A stretch of 64,000 nucleotides of DNA from Branchiostoma floridae (GCF_000003815.2 NC_049987.1:17773959-17837958); one strand, 5' to 3'. Shown: positions 20,220 through 33,420, numbered from the stretch's first letter. The notes: generated from the letters alone by a model not told the origin. Translations and numbers: made by a program.

Positions 20220-23200
20220 ATGGCGGAACATGGTGAAGAGCACGAAGAAGAATCCAGGCGAGTTTGCGTTTTGCCTTTTTCAAATTGTGCTTTTAAATTA
20301 TCCATTGAAGGGGACTAAATTCTAAGATAGACAATTATTGAGGGGGGGGGGACCAAGAAATTCTTATGAAGCCTAGATCCGGTTTTGCCAGGGTTTCATT
20401 TCCGGTTGTAGGTCATGTTTGGTTATGTGACATATGTGCACATAAGATTGCACCACAGGCATACAGACACAAACAGACAGAAACGAACAGTGGAATTTTA
20501 CATGAAATACTGCACAAGTGATTGAATCTAAAAAAACAGTTTACAGAATAAAGTTATACTACTATTGCGTGTAGCTTGTGACTGAATGAAAAGAAACTCT
20601 TTGGAACACAATGCCAACATACCTTTAAAATTCTATGCATAACATTCATCGTCTGGACGAGGTTTTGCATACTAAATGTTGTAAATCATGATAAAATATT
20701 TTCGAAATATTTCCTAAACAATACTCAGAGCCCAGAATAATCTCTAGAAATTAAGTTTTGAATACCAGCAGATCATCCTTTTTTTAAAATTATGACAAAT
20801 GAAAAACAATAACAATATATCTGACAATTCAACATAATCAGGATCATAAACAATGACTCAACTACCATATCCTAGAGATGAAAATTAACTAGCTTTATCA
20901 GTTCTCAGAAGGACAGATTCTGGTTATGGCGATTGTCTTTGTGATCTTTAAAACTGTCTGTAGGTGAATAGAAAGATCACAGAGTGTTTTTTTCATTTTG
21001 AGACAACACAGAAGTGGTTAAAATGATTTATCAATGCGTAATACAAAAAAAAACATGTATGTGCATCGTAACACAAAAATGCACGTACATACAGGGTCAA
21101 AATAATACACGGCATTTTTTATTTGGAGTATGAAAGAAAACACTTGTATTGTGTGACTAAGATGTTTCTAGGTCAACCTAGCAGTTTGTTGGTTGTCAAG
21201 TCCTGCGAAAATGATGGAATTAACGCAGGTGACTATCTGGGCTAAAATCTAAGCTCTTGTCACAGCCTGCTCCCAGGGGTCTACAGTGGCTTTTGACAAA
21301 CCGAGCAAAGAGACAGATGTGGGTTTAACAGTAACAAAACATTCCAGAAGCCACGATTATTTGGGTTCCCTAAGGGACTGACCTCCCCCTAAAGTCATAA
21401 TCCTTTTCAGATTTATGTTTGTTCCAATCTCAGCACAAAAAGGGAACCCTATATCTACAACAAAGTCTTCACCCCTAAAATACGTGTAGGTGGTCAAGAA
21501 GTTCTCTTTTTTCCAGGTCGTGGCTCGGCAGCTGGTTCAGATGGTGCCCGACGTCTCCACAACTTCTTGCTGATGCTGAAACTCGAGTACTGAAATGTAC
21601 GCTGTCATCTTTCAGGTTTTTTTGGCGAGGCCTCAGGGACGGAGTCCGTTTGATTGTTTTTCATTTTTTTTGGCAATTGACCCCTCAGGACAGAGCCCAC
21701 TTATGTTTTGTTTTATGTTGAAACAAAAGAAATTCTTCATTCCTTATCACACATAGTCTATTGTATACACGTACTATGCACTATGATCCGCCCGATATAT
21801 CACCTGATACATGATAACATATGCTTGTCTATTCTAATCCGTAACATATATTACTACTATATTCTTACTAGATGTCAAATCGAGATTGGAGAGATTCTAC
21901 GTTCCAATCCCCAACGGCGGACGGATATGGACCCTCAAATTGGAGTCCAAAAAGCCGAACACACTTCCCATTGTCATGGTTCACGGGTTCGCAGCCGCAG
22001 CAGGGCTTTTCTTTCTAAATTTTGATGCCCTCGCTGAGCACCGATCTGTCTATGCGTTCGACGTACTCGGCTTTGGGCGAAGTTCTCGGCACGAGTTTAG
22101 CACTAAGCCAGACGTTGTGGAAGAAGAATTCGTGGATTCCATCGAAGAATGGAGGAAAGCTGTAGAGCTGAAGGAATTCATCTTGCTGGGACACAGCTTT
22201 GGCGGTTTTCTGGCGGCCTCCTACGCTATCAAACATCCCAGCAGAGTCAAGCACCTGATACTGGCCGAACCCTGGGGGTTTCCAGAGAAGACAGAGAAAG
22301 CTGCTAAGGAGTTTCGAGCTCAGGTATGGTATTGGCCTTCGCTTAAGACTTATAATTGATAAATTCAATACGGTGATTCGCAAGGTTCTTGAAACGTTAG
22401 GTTGCAGTTTAATTTCGTAAATAAGACTAGCCTGTGCTACTTTTAATTTGAGGCAAAATTCTTTGGTGTGCCCGTGATAGCCAGCATTAGTCAAGTGAAA
22501 AGAACTCCAAGACGAGACCTATCATTTTGATCGAAAACTTTAGGCAATGATAGTCATGAAACTTTCAAAGGACTAGTATGGAAAAAGCTTCCACGGACTT
22601 CCCCATGGGGTACAATCTGAAACTGTTTAAGTCAAGGGTTAACAGACATCTTTCTTCACAATACAGTATTGTAACCCAAAAGATTTTGATTGGCTCCATG
22701 AGCCTTCCTTTGCAGTGAACTCTAAGTACTAAATAAAAAAAGTAATATTTCGCGTATGCGTTCGCGTGAATGTAGGACTATTAGGTATGGTCATTTGTGA
22801 AATATATTTCTTGTTTCCGTATTGTTTCCATATAATAATTATGCTAACAGTATCAGCTATCGCCATAGCCAATGATTGGTTTTACAAATTCAAATCTAAA
22901 AACATCTAGGCTTAACCGTCCAACATGGCGGCCAAGGCTTACGTCATAGTCACGTGGGTCTTCTACAGTTTAACTTATGTAGACTAATATTTCTTGTTTT
23001 GTTACAGACGCCGTTCTTGACGAAGATTATGGATCCTGTACTGTCACACTTTAGCCTCTTGATGCCCTTTCGACTTGCAGGTCCATGGGGTGAGCACTGG
23101 TAAAAATAAGCACGACGGTTGTCTTATCAATGTAAACCAATACAAATGATATGTGTAGATAGATAATTGAAAGTCAAGCACTAGAAAGGCAACATTTTCC

Positions 23201-25006
23201 CTTTAGTCTTCTGAATGTAAGTTAATCTGTGACTGTAGTCAACATTATGTTACAATTTTAAGACTTTATATCCGTACACAAAATAAAGCTCTTACCAACA
23301 AGCTTTCGATCAGTCCTTTGATCCTTCTCAAGTTGAAATGACTCAAACGTCAGCAAAGGGTCACATGTGCTTGGCAGTCTTTTGTTAAGCTAGTGAAAAT
23401 GCAAGTAAAATACATCAGATTCTGCTTAGTTTTAGGACATGGTTGTAATTATACTAAACTATTATACGGGTCTTCTGTGCAAGAAATGTGCACATGTAAT
23501 TCAATGAAATCAGTTTTGCTATCGCAAACCTGTAGAAATGCTTGCATTATTGTGTGCGGGAAATGAAACTAATTCAAACCAACTTTGATATCGCAAACCT
23601 GTAAAACTTGCTTGCATCAACACAGTTAATATCTATAATTAACTTTGATTGGCTTCTGACAAAAGAAGACAGAAAAAGAAAACAACATCAGAAACAATAT
23701 GTTTTTCCCTACTTGGGAAAACATGATAAATATCACACAATCAGTCCGGTATATTGATTTATTCTATTCTGTTTTGTCAAAGGTCCCCAGCTTTTGCAGA
23801 TTTTACGGCCGGATATAAGAACCAAATTTGCAGACGGGTTTCAGGACAACACTGTGGTTAACTACCTCTATCACTGCGTTGCACAACCACCAAGGTAGGG
23901 GGCGTTTGGTTACCCTAACCAAGAAGGCTTGCTTTCTAACTTTGTTTCCTCGTGGTTAGTCTTAACGGATTCTTGATATGGAATGTACAGAATTTATGAT
24001 ATTTGGCATGTGAGGAGGTGTCGATACAGCAAAGAGAACGTTGGATTTTGGGCCTCCCTGCGACTGTCTATGGTACTGCAGCTGAAGTTTTCAGTTTTGG
24101 TATCTCGTTTTCGTGCCGGCCGTCGACACCATTGTCTAACAGTTGAAAGCTGTTTGGCTCTTTGAACCTCCTATTGGTTTAAACTGATTCCGTCCGTTTG
24201 ATTGGTAGTATGAAATTTGGAAGTCAAGAAGGGATGAACAGATTTCCCCAATTTTTGGCGACGCCTCATGACGAGCCTAACGGTATATAGTATGCGCCCG
24301 ATTGGCAAGAATTCCCAGAATTGTACAGGAATTTCAGGATTTGTTTGGTCTTCTTCTTCTGTATAAATAGCTGATGGCATGTATTCTGCGGCATATATTT
24401 CAGTGCTGAGACGGCATTTAAGACCCTACACAGTGAAGGCTGGGAGTGGGCCAAGAACCCCATGCTTCCTCGCATGACCAGCTTGGACCCAAATGTGCCA
24501 ATCACATTCATCTATGGTGTAGACTCATGGATGGACAGCAGGACAGGAAAACAGACAGCAGTTCTACGGAAAGATTCACAAGTGGACGTCATTGTAAGAA
24601 CCTTAAGTTTAAAAATATTTCTTTGTGTATCAATGCGTATCTTCGCATAATCCTAAAAATCCTCAAATTTAGTGCTCTTTCATTTGTTATCTGGTATAAT
24701 GTATTTTTATTGCATAGTACGTTTGGAGCATTTTTCGTGGTACTGTACCTCCAAGTTATTGTATTTGAGAATTGGACAAAATACAATTAAATACAACGAT
24801 GTCTGAAATGCATATATCATATTCATACATTTCTTGCTTTTAGCAAGTCAGCAGTTAATATATGTATGCATGAATGTTAGAATGCATATTTCTGGTTTTA
24901 TTCACAGTTTATTCGGAATGCTGGCCACCACATGTTCGCGGAGCAACATGTCGACTTCAATAGAGAGTTGGCGAGGGTGTGTAGAAAAACGGACAGAGCA
25001 CAGTAA
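20220..25006 (+). CDS. ABHD4/5-like alpha/beta hydrolase, copy B, 350 aa
   Basis: Seven exons: 20220-20257, 21517-21596, 21872-22323, 23008-23089, 23783-23894, 24404-24593 and 24908-25006. The N-terminus has the tryptophan-rich segment SWLGSWFRWCPTS, which in ABHD5 anchors the protein to lipid droplets. The core shows HGFAAAAG (oxyanion), FDVLGFGRSSR, nucleophile elbow GHSFGG (Ser148), the Asp299 region (GVDSWMD) and catalytic His325 (AGHHMFAE). The serine makes it more like the lipase ABHD4 than ABHD5, which has Asn there. A role in lysophospholipid or N-acyl-phospholipid hydrolysis is inferred. The acyltransferase-type HxxxxD motif reads HHMFAE. The first intron has a GC donor (CCAG/GCGAGT), while C and D have GT. 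An AATAAA lies at 25141-25146. Confidence 0.9.
22595..22735 (+). mobile_element. Probable LINE 3'-end fragment
   Basis: A plus-strand frame reads YNLKLFKSRVNRHLSSQ, the pattern seen at the C-terminus of many non-LTR retrotransposon ORFs (hydrophobic-LnxFKxRlxxhL). It is followed by a stop and an A-rich AATAAAAAAAG. It is in intron 3 of copy B. The fragment is too short to classify. Confidence 0.35.
22921..22959 (+). promoter_or_regulatory. YY1-like / CRE-like / E-box cluster (copy B)
   Basis: CAACATGGCGGCC, then TTACGTCA, then CACGTGGG, 87 bp before exon 4. The order matches copy A. In copy C (28572-28600) only the ATGGCGG and a GTCAC remnant persist. Confidence 0.4.
23990..24110 (+). repeat. 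Dispersed repeat fragment (copy B intron 5)
   Basis: Orthologous in place and sequence to 3766-3930 in copy A: TATTTGGCATGTG, GGAGGTGTCGATA and GGATTTTGGGCCTCC. It is a useful marker that A and B share a duplication history. Confidence 0.5.
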
Positions 25007-25186
25007 TTCTCAGTTTTGTAACTGAAAGTTACAGTTTAGTGTTAGCTTTTAGAATAGACACATTCTATACTGTTAGACACATTTGTTTAACTCCTTTCAT
25101 GATATCGATACCTGCAATTAGCCATTAGGCAATAATTTGTAATAAACTGTTATCAATCCTGACAACAAATGTGGTATTAGTAAACA

Positions 25187-25383
25187 CAGGGCTTGAAATA
25201 CTTTTTTCTGCATACCTGAACTGGTGCAGGTAACATTGAAAATTACCTGCATCAGACAAATTTTACCTGTACCACTCTGGATTTGGGAAGTATGGATCAT
25301 ACTAAAATTGTTCAGGAACAAGTGCTATTTTTTTAACTTATACTTATACTATAGTGTATATGCAGGTGGTATTTCGAGCCCTG
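25187..25383. mobile_element. hAT-like MITE, about 197 bp
   Basis: The terminal inverted repeats are CAGGGCTTGAAATAC and GTATTTCGAGCCCTG, with no coding capacity. The flanking 8-mers AGTAAACA and ACTACACA match at 6 of 8 positions, compatible with a decayed 8-bp hAT target duplication. It lies just after the copy B poly(A) signal. Confidence 0.6.
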
Positions 25384-26647
25384 ACTACACAGCGCAGCGG
25401 AAGAGTTATTCACATCAAAATTATTTCAAGTCTACTGTAATGTCCGAAATAATGTAAGGTAAGAAAGCAGTATGAATAGTATTATCATATATCTATATTC
25501 ATCTATACCTATCTATCTATCTTATAGTATCTATCTCTTTATCGATTTATCTTAAGTTTGACATTGGCTTTATTTGGATCCATAATTAGCTAGACATTTA
25601 TGCTACCTATTCTTCTTGTAGTCTTACACATAAAATACATCAATACAATACAACATTACATAAAGGACATGATAGAAAACTACAAAAATAATCACAGTAA
25701 CTTGCCTAATTAATATTGGGATGTTGTTTTTATCTGAGTGATGTGTCTGGTTACTCCTGTGTACATAGTAACATTGCCTGCATCACAGTTTATGGGGGGC
25801 ATCTATATCTCGACTTTGAGACTTGGTTGACCTTCATAGAATATGCATGAAATCAAATAACTCCATAAGTATCTTTGCCAATGCGATGATGTTTATTTGT
25901 ATGTATAAAATAAAACGAAATAAGTGAAAAAGGTCACTAACTGAAACATACTAATTCTCTTGGTAAGTGATAGCCACCTTGTGATGGTCTTGACTATGGC
26001 TGACCTTAGTCGGAGGCTCGAAGAGTTTCTCTTTTCTTATTTACTTGAAGTTCTCCACCAAACAAGGATCATGGAGCCACTTATGCGTTTCTGGTTACAG
26101 TACTGGATTTTGAAGACAGATGCTTGTTGTTTATCTTTGTCCTAAAAATTCTCTAGCTCCTTTTAATTCCAGATGATTAGTATAAAGGCTACATGTCTGC
26201 TCAGTACTCAGTATTGCCAGGTAAAGAGAATGGAAGTACGGTGAGGTATTAGTCAAAATACTGATCCACCTGATATGCAGATGTGGGCTAAACTAATATG
26301 GGGAAGTTACTGATAACTCAAGTACTTTATTTAAGTTAAGAGGACGCCATTTGTGTATTACAGATAGTGTTACAGCGTATGTATGTTTTGTATGACACTA
26401 AATCCTGAATATTGTTTGGCGGTCTGTTCTCACCGTTCTCTCTCCCTGAGAACTACAGTGACTTTTGTGGCACCAAAAGGGCATGAAAAACAAATCCATT
26501 TCTGTTTTGGCTTTTAATCCAAGGCTCGGGCACGCCCTTGAGCTCAAGTCCAGTTTAGTTATGCAAGGGAATAATTCTAAAGCACAATAACTGTACTTAG
26601 AATGGAAGGATATCCCTCAAGCTGCAAAACCAACTGTTTTGTTTAAG

Positions 26648-26662
26648 AGGTCACAGGGGTCA
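26648..26662 (+). promoter_or_regulatory. DR3 nuclear-receptor-like site upstream of copy C
   Basis: AGGTCA-CAG-GGGTCA is a direct repeat of two half-sites spaced by three bases, 356 bp before the copy C ATG. The same 15 bases occur 334 bp before copy D. DR3 is the spacing typical of VDR/PXR-type heterodimers. Function is inferred. Confidence 0.4.
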
Positions 26663-27003
26663 ATTGTGGTTTAAGACAGGATGCATCACACTAAGTGCGG
26701 AAGAATACACCGAAGGAATGCTCCAGCCCAAATGCAACATTCACTGCCCCCTCCAAAAACGTCACTTCATTCTTACTGTTACACATATATAACCAACGAT
26801 GAATTATGTTCAATTTTGTGGCGGATTATTAAACTTGTGAATTGGAATGAATTGGGGACTATTTTGTTCTCTTTTTTTTACCGTGCACTACTATTATCGC
26901 GGAAGAACTTGGGCGTGCATCGCCCAGACGATGCGACCGAATTATATATATGCTAAAAAGATCTGTGATCTGGTCACCCACTTAACATAACACTTTACAT
27001 AAC

Positions 27004-30000
27004 ATGGCGAGAAATGTTGGTGAGCACGAAGGGAGCACTGAATCCAGGTGAGTTTGAGTTTGATGTTTAGAATGCTGCCTTTTGAGCATCTATGAATGGA
27101 GGCTATGGTAAGAGATGGACGTGCAGTTTTGCTGGATGGAATCAGGCTTTGTCAACTATAAAGGGTGGGGTTCTGAAATAATTGGGTCATGAGAAATAAA
27201 TTGTATATCTGTTATTGATAAATAGTATTTTCAAGCAAATGTTAGCTCCAACATGCGTTTCCGTCTTTTATTAGTATTCAGTCGTCTCTGTTGTGGTGCC
27301 CTCATTCCAGATTTTTGGACCCTGTGATTTTTTTTGGCCCTCTCCAAATTTTGAATATGTAGCATGACCAAAGAACAACAGAATCCAACATCGGTAATAA
27401 CATACCCTTTCGTTATAGAAGGCAAGTACATACTAGATAAGTCAGGCACCCCTACCCCCCGTCAGCTTTGATAGTTCTTAACAGTAATGAAACATCGGAA
27501 AAGCCACGGTTCCTAAAGTTGCCTCCAAAAAGGACCACAACCTTTCACAAAGTCATAATCCTTGTGGTAAATGTTTGTGTAATTGTCAGCATAATAAGGG
27601 AGCATTCCCATAATTAGATCTACATCACAAAAGTTCCCATCGCAAAACGGGCGTCTGTGGAGAGGCGGGCCCGAGTATTTAAATCAAATCTGTTTTTCCA
27701 GGTCCTGGCTCGGCAGCTGGTTCAGATGGTGCCCGACATCTCCACAACTTCTTGCTGATGCTGAAACTCGAGTACTGAAATGTATGTAAGTTTTTTTGCC
27801 GCTTCCCAGGGACGGAGCCCGTTCCATTGCAATAGGATAATTTTACCTTAAAGTGTTTCTGTTTTCTAATTGTGCATTTTTAACTACTTTCCACGTACAC
27901 TCAAGTTTGCCTATTACTTTAACATCCATCTATCTATTAATAATTACGGACATGAACTGGTCAATTACGTAACGTTAGATACGTTTTCCTCACTAGATGT
28001 CAAATCGAGATTGGAGAGATTCTACGAAACAATCCCTAATGGCGGACGGATTTGGACCCTCAAAGTGTTTCAAAGAAAAACAGAAACCCTCCCCATTGTG
28101 ATGGTTCACGGTTTCGCCGGCGCAGCAGGGGTGTTTTTCTTAAATTTCGATGCCCTCGCCGAACATCGCGCTGTCTACGCGTTCGATCTACTCGGCTTCG
28201 GGCGTAGTTCTCGGTACAAGTTTAGCACGAAGCCAGACGTTGCGGAAGAGGAATTCGTGGATTCCATTGAAGAGTGGAGGAAGGGTGTAGGGCTGGAGAA
28301 GTTCATTCTCATGGGGCATAGCTTTGGCGGTTTTCTGGCGGCCTCCTACGCTATCAAACATCCCAGCCGAGTCAAGCACCTGGTACTGGCCGACCCCTGG
28401 GGGTTTCCAGAAAAGACGGAGCAAGCTGCTGAGATACTAAAACCTCGGGTATGTTAATTTCTCTGCATTTTGGCTTGCGATGGAAACATACGACTGATTG
28501 CAATTATATTTATCAAAGTGTATTCTTATATGCACAAATTGAAATCTCCGAAAACGTCAAGGTTTAACCATACAATATGGCGGGCAATGTTTATGTCACA
28601 AACACAGTCATGATACGCCTATAAGCTAAAGGTCCAGTTCGTCTGGTTGAAGCAATTCATTTTGTTCTTTTTTTCAGGTACCGCTTTTGGTGAAAATTTT
28701 GTTTCCGTTACTTGAACATTTTAACCCCTTGGCAATCTTTAGAGTTGCAGGACCATTAGGTGAGTATAAGCTTCTTTTACCGACTTTAATCTTTTATAAG
28801 TGACACTTGTGTTTAAGAGCTTTGGCAGGGACAATTTGACACTGTTAATAAGTGAATTAGTAACTTATTTCAAAATAANNNNNNNNNNNNNNNNNNNNNN
28901 NNNNNNNNNNNNNNNNNNNNNNNNNNNNNNNNNNNNNNNNNNNNNNNNNNNNNNNNNNNNNNNNNNNNNNNNNNNNNNNNNNNNNNNNNNNNNNNNNNNN
29001 NNNNNNNNNNNNNNNNNNNNNNNNNNNNNNNNNNNNNNNNNNNNNNNNNNNNNNNNNNNNNNNNNNNNNNNNNNNNNNNNNNNNNNNNNNNNNNNNNNNN
29101 NNNNNNNNCTCTGCCATTTCTTCGTCGGCATCAGGGCCTCCTCGTAAATTAGAGTTCGCAGACTTTTCGTACGATCGAATCGAATCGCGCCCTAATGTGA
29201 GGGGGGTATAACTCGATACATCTAAGACTATCAATCAATGTAAGATTGTCAATCAATCAATCAATCAATTAGGTATCCTCAAGGTTGTGATCTTTAACTT
29301 ATACACTGGCTTTTTATCGCGAGCCTCTGAGAAAAAAAGAGGGCTTCTTCTAAATCTTACATATTACATCTTACAGAAAAAGGTCATAAACCATCATTAT
29401 GACCGGACAAAGGCTTGTGACAATATTCAATGAAGGACTAGGCTGTGCGTCCATGTTATAAGCTCACGGACTATGAGAAAAAATCAAGGGCTTTTTTCCA
29501 AACCTTACATTTTATATCTTACAGACACGGGTCATTAACCATCATGATGAATTAACAAGCGATTGTGACAATGATGCACTAGCCTACTTTTTTATCATAA
29601 GACACAGGCACCAAAGCAAGAAAAAAAAACACGAGGCTTTTTTCCAAAGCTTGCACTTTATTACATCTTACAAACACATAACGCAGTGCGCCAACATCAT
29701 ATCTCCCATAATAAGTCATGGAGTGTTAGTCAAAGATGGATTTATATCTTCAGTGTATGTAGAGAATGTTTAACACACGTGCACATAAATTTGGTGCATT
29801 TACTAACTTTTGAATGTTTTGTCACATGCAGGTCCACACCTATTGCGTTGGGTGAGGCAAGACATAAGAACCAAGTACTCGGCGTTTCAGGACAACACGG
29901 TGCTTGACTACGGGTATCATTGCTTAGCACAGCCCCCGAGGTAGATAAGACTTTGTCAATCAACTTCGCCAAAAACATTGTTTTCGGTAGCTTGGTGTTT

Positions 30001-31265
30001 CTTTTTCTTTGTGTTGGGTTTCTATAGTATATATTATAACTCAATAAGGATGACTATTGATCAGATATAATACGTCAATACAGTAAAGGACAGGTTGTAC
30101 TCGTAGTAAAGGGGCATCCAATAGTCTTCTTTAAATTTGCTCTCCAACGAAACATATACTGTGGTCACGATGTTAAAGTATACTTCACCTAACACTAACT
30201 TGTAACTCATGAAATAAGTGTTGGATCGGCATAGTGACTAGAACTAGTACTACAGGGGTGTATTTGTTGAAAACTTTCAAGCAGGCAATCTTGATGAGTC
30301 GATTGCCATGTATTTGTCTTCATATTATCCTTTTTCTAGAATTTATTCTTTATTGCTCATGTTCTTATGCATATCTCAGCGCAGAGACAGCATTTAGCAA
30401 CTTGCGACAAAGAAGAGGCTTCGAATGGGCTAAGAACCCTATGCTTCCTCGCCTGACTAGCTTGCGCCCGAATGTACCAATCACATTCATCTATGGTGCA
30501 AACTCATTGATTGACAAGAAGACAGGAATGCTGACATCAATGTTACGGAAAGGTTCCTATGTCGACATTATTGTAAGAACTTATTTTCTTTCTTTCTCCT
30601 CTAGTTGATAAATATAAAACATGCAATTGTAATTCTAATTCTGTAATTTATTCCGAAACGGGAGTTTTGTAGTGACTGCTGTTCATAACGGAGATGTTTG
30701 TTACCAATATGTCGAGATGGATTGGATGGATTGTTTTGATATTTGTTATGTGGGTAGGTCTATAAAGGACTTGAAATGCTCGGATGATAGGCCATCTAGC
30801 GGCACGTCTTGTTACTACAGCTGAACTTTCGGTCTTGGTATAAAGTTTGGTATTGTGTATGTGTTTTGCACATTAAATCAACGTTAGTTATGAAGTTGTG
30901 CTAATATTATATGTATATACTATACGGTAACCGTTGTTACCGTTAACAGTCAAAGAAGCAATACATGGTAAATGCACTGTTTGCTTACGTTGTAGATATC
31001 TAACTTCCTTATTTAGTTATTCATCGTCTCAAATTTATCTGCACACAACCATCAAGGCACATATATGCACAGAAAAATATTTAAACACTGTATCCTTCAT
31101 CCATATTATCAAAAGTTAATAATTCATAAATTATGTTCTATTCTTCTCTTCTTTTTTTGTATGTAGTACATTGCGAACGCAGGGCATCAGTTGCATGCCC
31201 AACAGTATGGTGACTTCAACAGAGAGTTGGTGAGGGTATGCAAAAATGCGGACAGGGCACAGTAA
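27004..31265 (+). CDS. ABHD4/5-like alpha/beta hydrolase, copy C, 352 aa
   Basis: Seven exons: 27004-27047, 27702-27781, 27997-28448, 28678-28759, 29832-29940, 30380-30572 and 31167-31265, all GT-AG with the same phases as copy B. Motifs: SWLGSWFRWCPTS N-terminal tryptophans, HGFAGAAG, FDLLGFGRSSR, GHSFGG with the nucleophile Ser, GANSLID with the acidic residue, and AGHQLHAQ with the catalytic His. The HxxxxD position is Gln. The loop around GANSLID and the cap exon (one codon shorter) diverge most from B and D, suggesting altered substrate preference. The gap at 28879-29108 falls in intron 4 and does not affect coding. It is probably an active lipid hydrolase. Confidence 0.9.
28879..29108. 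other. Assembly gap (230 N)
   Basis: 230 Ns inside intron 4 of hydrolase copy C. The sequence after it is repetitive, which may explain the gap. Confidence 1.
29225..29275 (+). repeat. (AATC)n microsatellite
   Basis: Repeated TCAATCAATCAATCAATC directly after the assembly gap, in intron 4 of copy C. Confidence 0.8.
29310..29690 (+). repeat. Degenerate tandem repeat, about 130-bp unit
   Basis: Three successive units share AGAAAAAAnnnGGGCTT, a TTACATnTTAnATCTTACA block and CATAACCATCAT-like text. They start near 29325, 29470 and 29600. Non-coding, in intron 4 of copy C. Confidence 0.6.
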
Positions 31266-33420
31266 TTATCAATTTGGAAATTATAAAACCTTTATGCCTT
31301 TGAGTATTGGAAATCCCAAGTTAGATGAGATCCTATGAATCAGCATATTTATGCAACAGAACAAGTTGTTTACATCAAACGTACATGTATAAGCGAACAT
31401 TCGAAATGCCGTTGCGAGACTATAAATATAAAAGCAGAAATCATAATAACAAATTATAGTAAAATAAGAGATAATTGTATAATATTCTATTAGTTACCGA
31501 TCACATTAACATATTGAAAAGATAGTCGTGATATGTAAGTACAATATCCAAATTACGACATTATGAAATATGATAAAGACACAGCACTGAAGAACTTGTT
31601 AGTATTTAAGTGGAGAGACAGATATTTGGAAAAATATCGACAATATGCAGAGATAGCGAGCAAAATAATTCAATGTAATAGCTATAGAATATTAACATTC
31701 CTTCCAAGGAACAAACGTCACTTGGCATGTCAAAAACCAGAGGCGTATGCTACGTATGAATTTATCTTATTTTCCTTGCTCAATAATTAAAACACACCAG
31801 TCATCATAGAGATGACTATCTAGAGATAACGTTAAAATAAAATTAAAGATAAAATAGAGACATAACGTTAGTGATAAAATGGAGACGCACAAAAATACAT
31901 GCAAATATGATAAAACTTATCAGTTTTTGTGCATGAGCAAATATAATGAGAAAAGTATAACTCACAGCTATTGTTTTAAGACGTAGATATTTATTCTTAG
32001 GAAATAAAGGTCGTGCACTGCGTCTATGCATTATCTATGTTGGGATGTTGTTCTTTCTAGCATTGTATGCAGAGCATTTTTACGGTGGGGAGGGGGGCAT
32101 CTATGCTCCTATCACTCGCATCAGAGTTTGAGACTAGGGGTGACGTAACCATTAGCACATGCGCCTAGAGCCCACGGTGAGAGAGCTCAAATAAAAACAA
32201 GGCTTTAAACCATTGAAAAGCCTTTCTTGGTGGGCTTTAATGTGAAATCTGGGCATTTTGGGAGTGTCTGCAGTAGGAAAGACCCTATACTTGTTGAATT
32301 AGTTGTAAAAAATGACATTTCTCCATCGGGGGGGTTTCCGCACCCCCCTGAAATAGTGGTATCGTCGTCAGATAGCTGTTTTGAGCCAAACGGGCCAATC
32401 CAAGTGCTCTAATTAGGGGGGTGTATCAAAAGATTAGCCGTATAGAAATTCTTGCAAATGAAATTCATGAGACTGGACATAGTTGGCTCTCATTTGAGGG
32501 TAAGTTTGTATGGCTTGAACTTTTTATTCTTGAGATAATTGCATATTTGTTTCCTCAACTCTCCCATTGGAACGCATGTATTAATGGGAGAAATTCTAAT
32601 GGCATCGTCTCCCCACTAGGGCTTCAGAACATGTCCGCAAACAGAACTGAATAAAATCACACACACATCATGAGTAACGCATGATTTTTGTGTCAATGAA
32701 TCATTCTAACTAGAAAGTGGAAACAGGCACTTAAATGTTAATCTACCAGGATAAATGTTAAGTATATTGATTCTCGTTGTATAACAAGAGGAGCTTTTGG
32801 TATGTAAATATTACAGTGTATGTATGTATGTATGATACTAAATTCTGAAGATTAGTCTATTCTCACGGTTCTCTTTCCATGAGAATCACAGTGACTTGAA
32901 GGACATAACAAAAACAAATCCATTCTTTATCACTATGTCTTTCGGGTTTAAATTCAAGGCTCAGGTACACTATAGAGCTCAAGTCTGGTGGCCGTCTCTC
33001 CCGTGGAATAATTTTAAAGCACAATACCTATACACGGAATGGAAAGATATCCCTCCAGCTACAAGACCAACAAACGTTTGTTTCAGAGGTCACAGGGGTC
33101 AATCTGGGGCAAGGTGCATGGACCTCATCACTCTCAACGCGGAAGCATACCTGGAAGTAATGCCAAAGTCCAAACTGAATTTCATCCCCCCAAATCATCA
33201 CTTCGCACAGTTACTACCAATTATGTCAGTATTTTGCAGCAGATTACGTGAAGTGTGAAAAGCTTAGACCCCTGTGAAGACTTTTGTGATCTTTTGTTAG
33301 TTTATTGTGCACTGCCTCTTTATCGCGGAGGAATCGAACTGTGGTGTGTTTAGGTCAGATCATGCAATATACGTGTTGGTCCAAGGTCCATAACGGTAAG
33401 CTATTCACCCTTTTTACAAC
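31266..33420. other. Intergenic between copies C and D
   Basis: AT-rich, with no supported exon. From about 32805 to the copy D ATG it is homologous to the copy C upstream region. A 120-codon open frame here (32896-33258) is not conserved as a frame in copy C, so the conservation is non-coding. Confidence 0.6.
33087..33101 (+). promoter_or_regulatory. DR3 nuclear-receptor-like site upstream of copy D
   Basis: The same AGGTCA-CAG-GGGTCA direct repeat as at 26648-26662, 334 bp before the copy D ATG. It is embedded in otherwise partly diverged duplicated sequence. Confidence 0.4.

Larger units (their letters stand above)
25007..27003. other. Intergenic between copies B and C
   Basis: It contains the copy B 3' end, the MITE at 25187-25383 and, from about 26340, sequence clearly homologous to the region upstream of copy D (about 32805-33330). 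Shared landmarks include GAGGTCACAGGGGTCAA and TATCGCGGA. No exon was seen. Confidence 0.6.

Noticed and set aside
31563-31790. 75-codon Lys/Tyr-rich frame after copy C
   Set aside because: AT-rich composition, no splice or homology support, and it lies in 3' flanking DNA.
32896-33258. 120-codon open frame upstream of hydrolase D
   Set aside because: The region is homologous to the copy C upstream, but the frame is not kept there. It is conserved as duplicated promoter DNA, not as protein.
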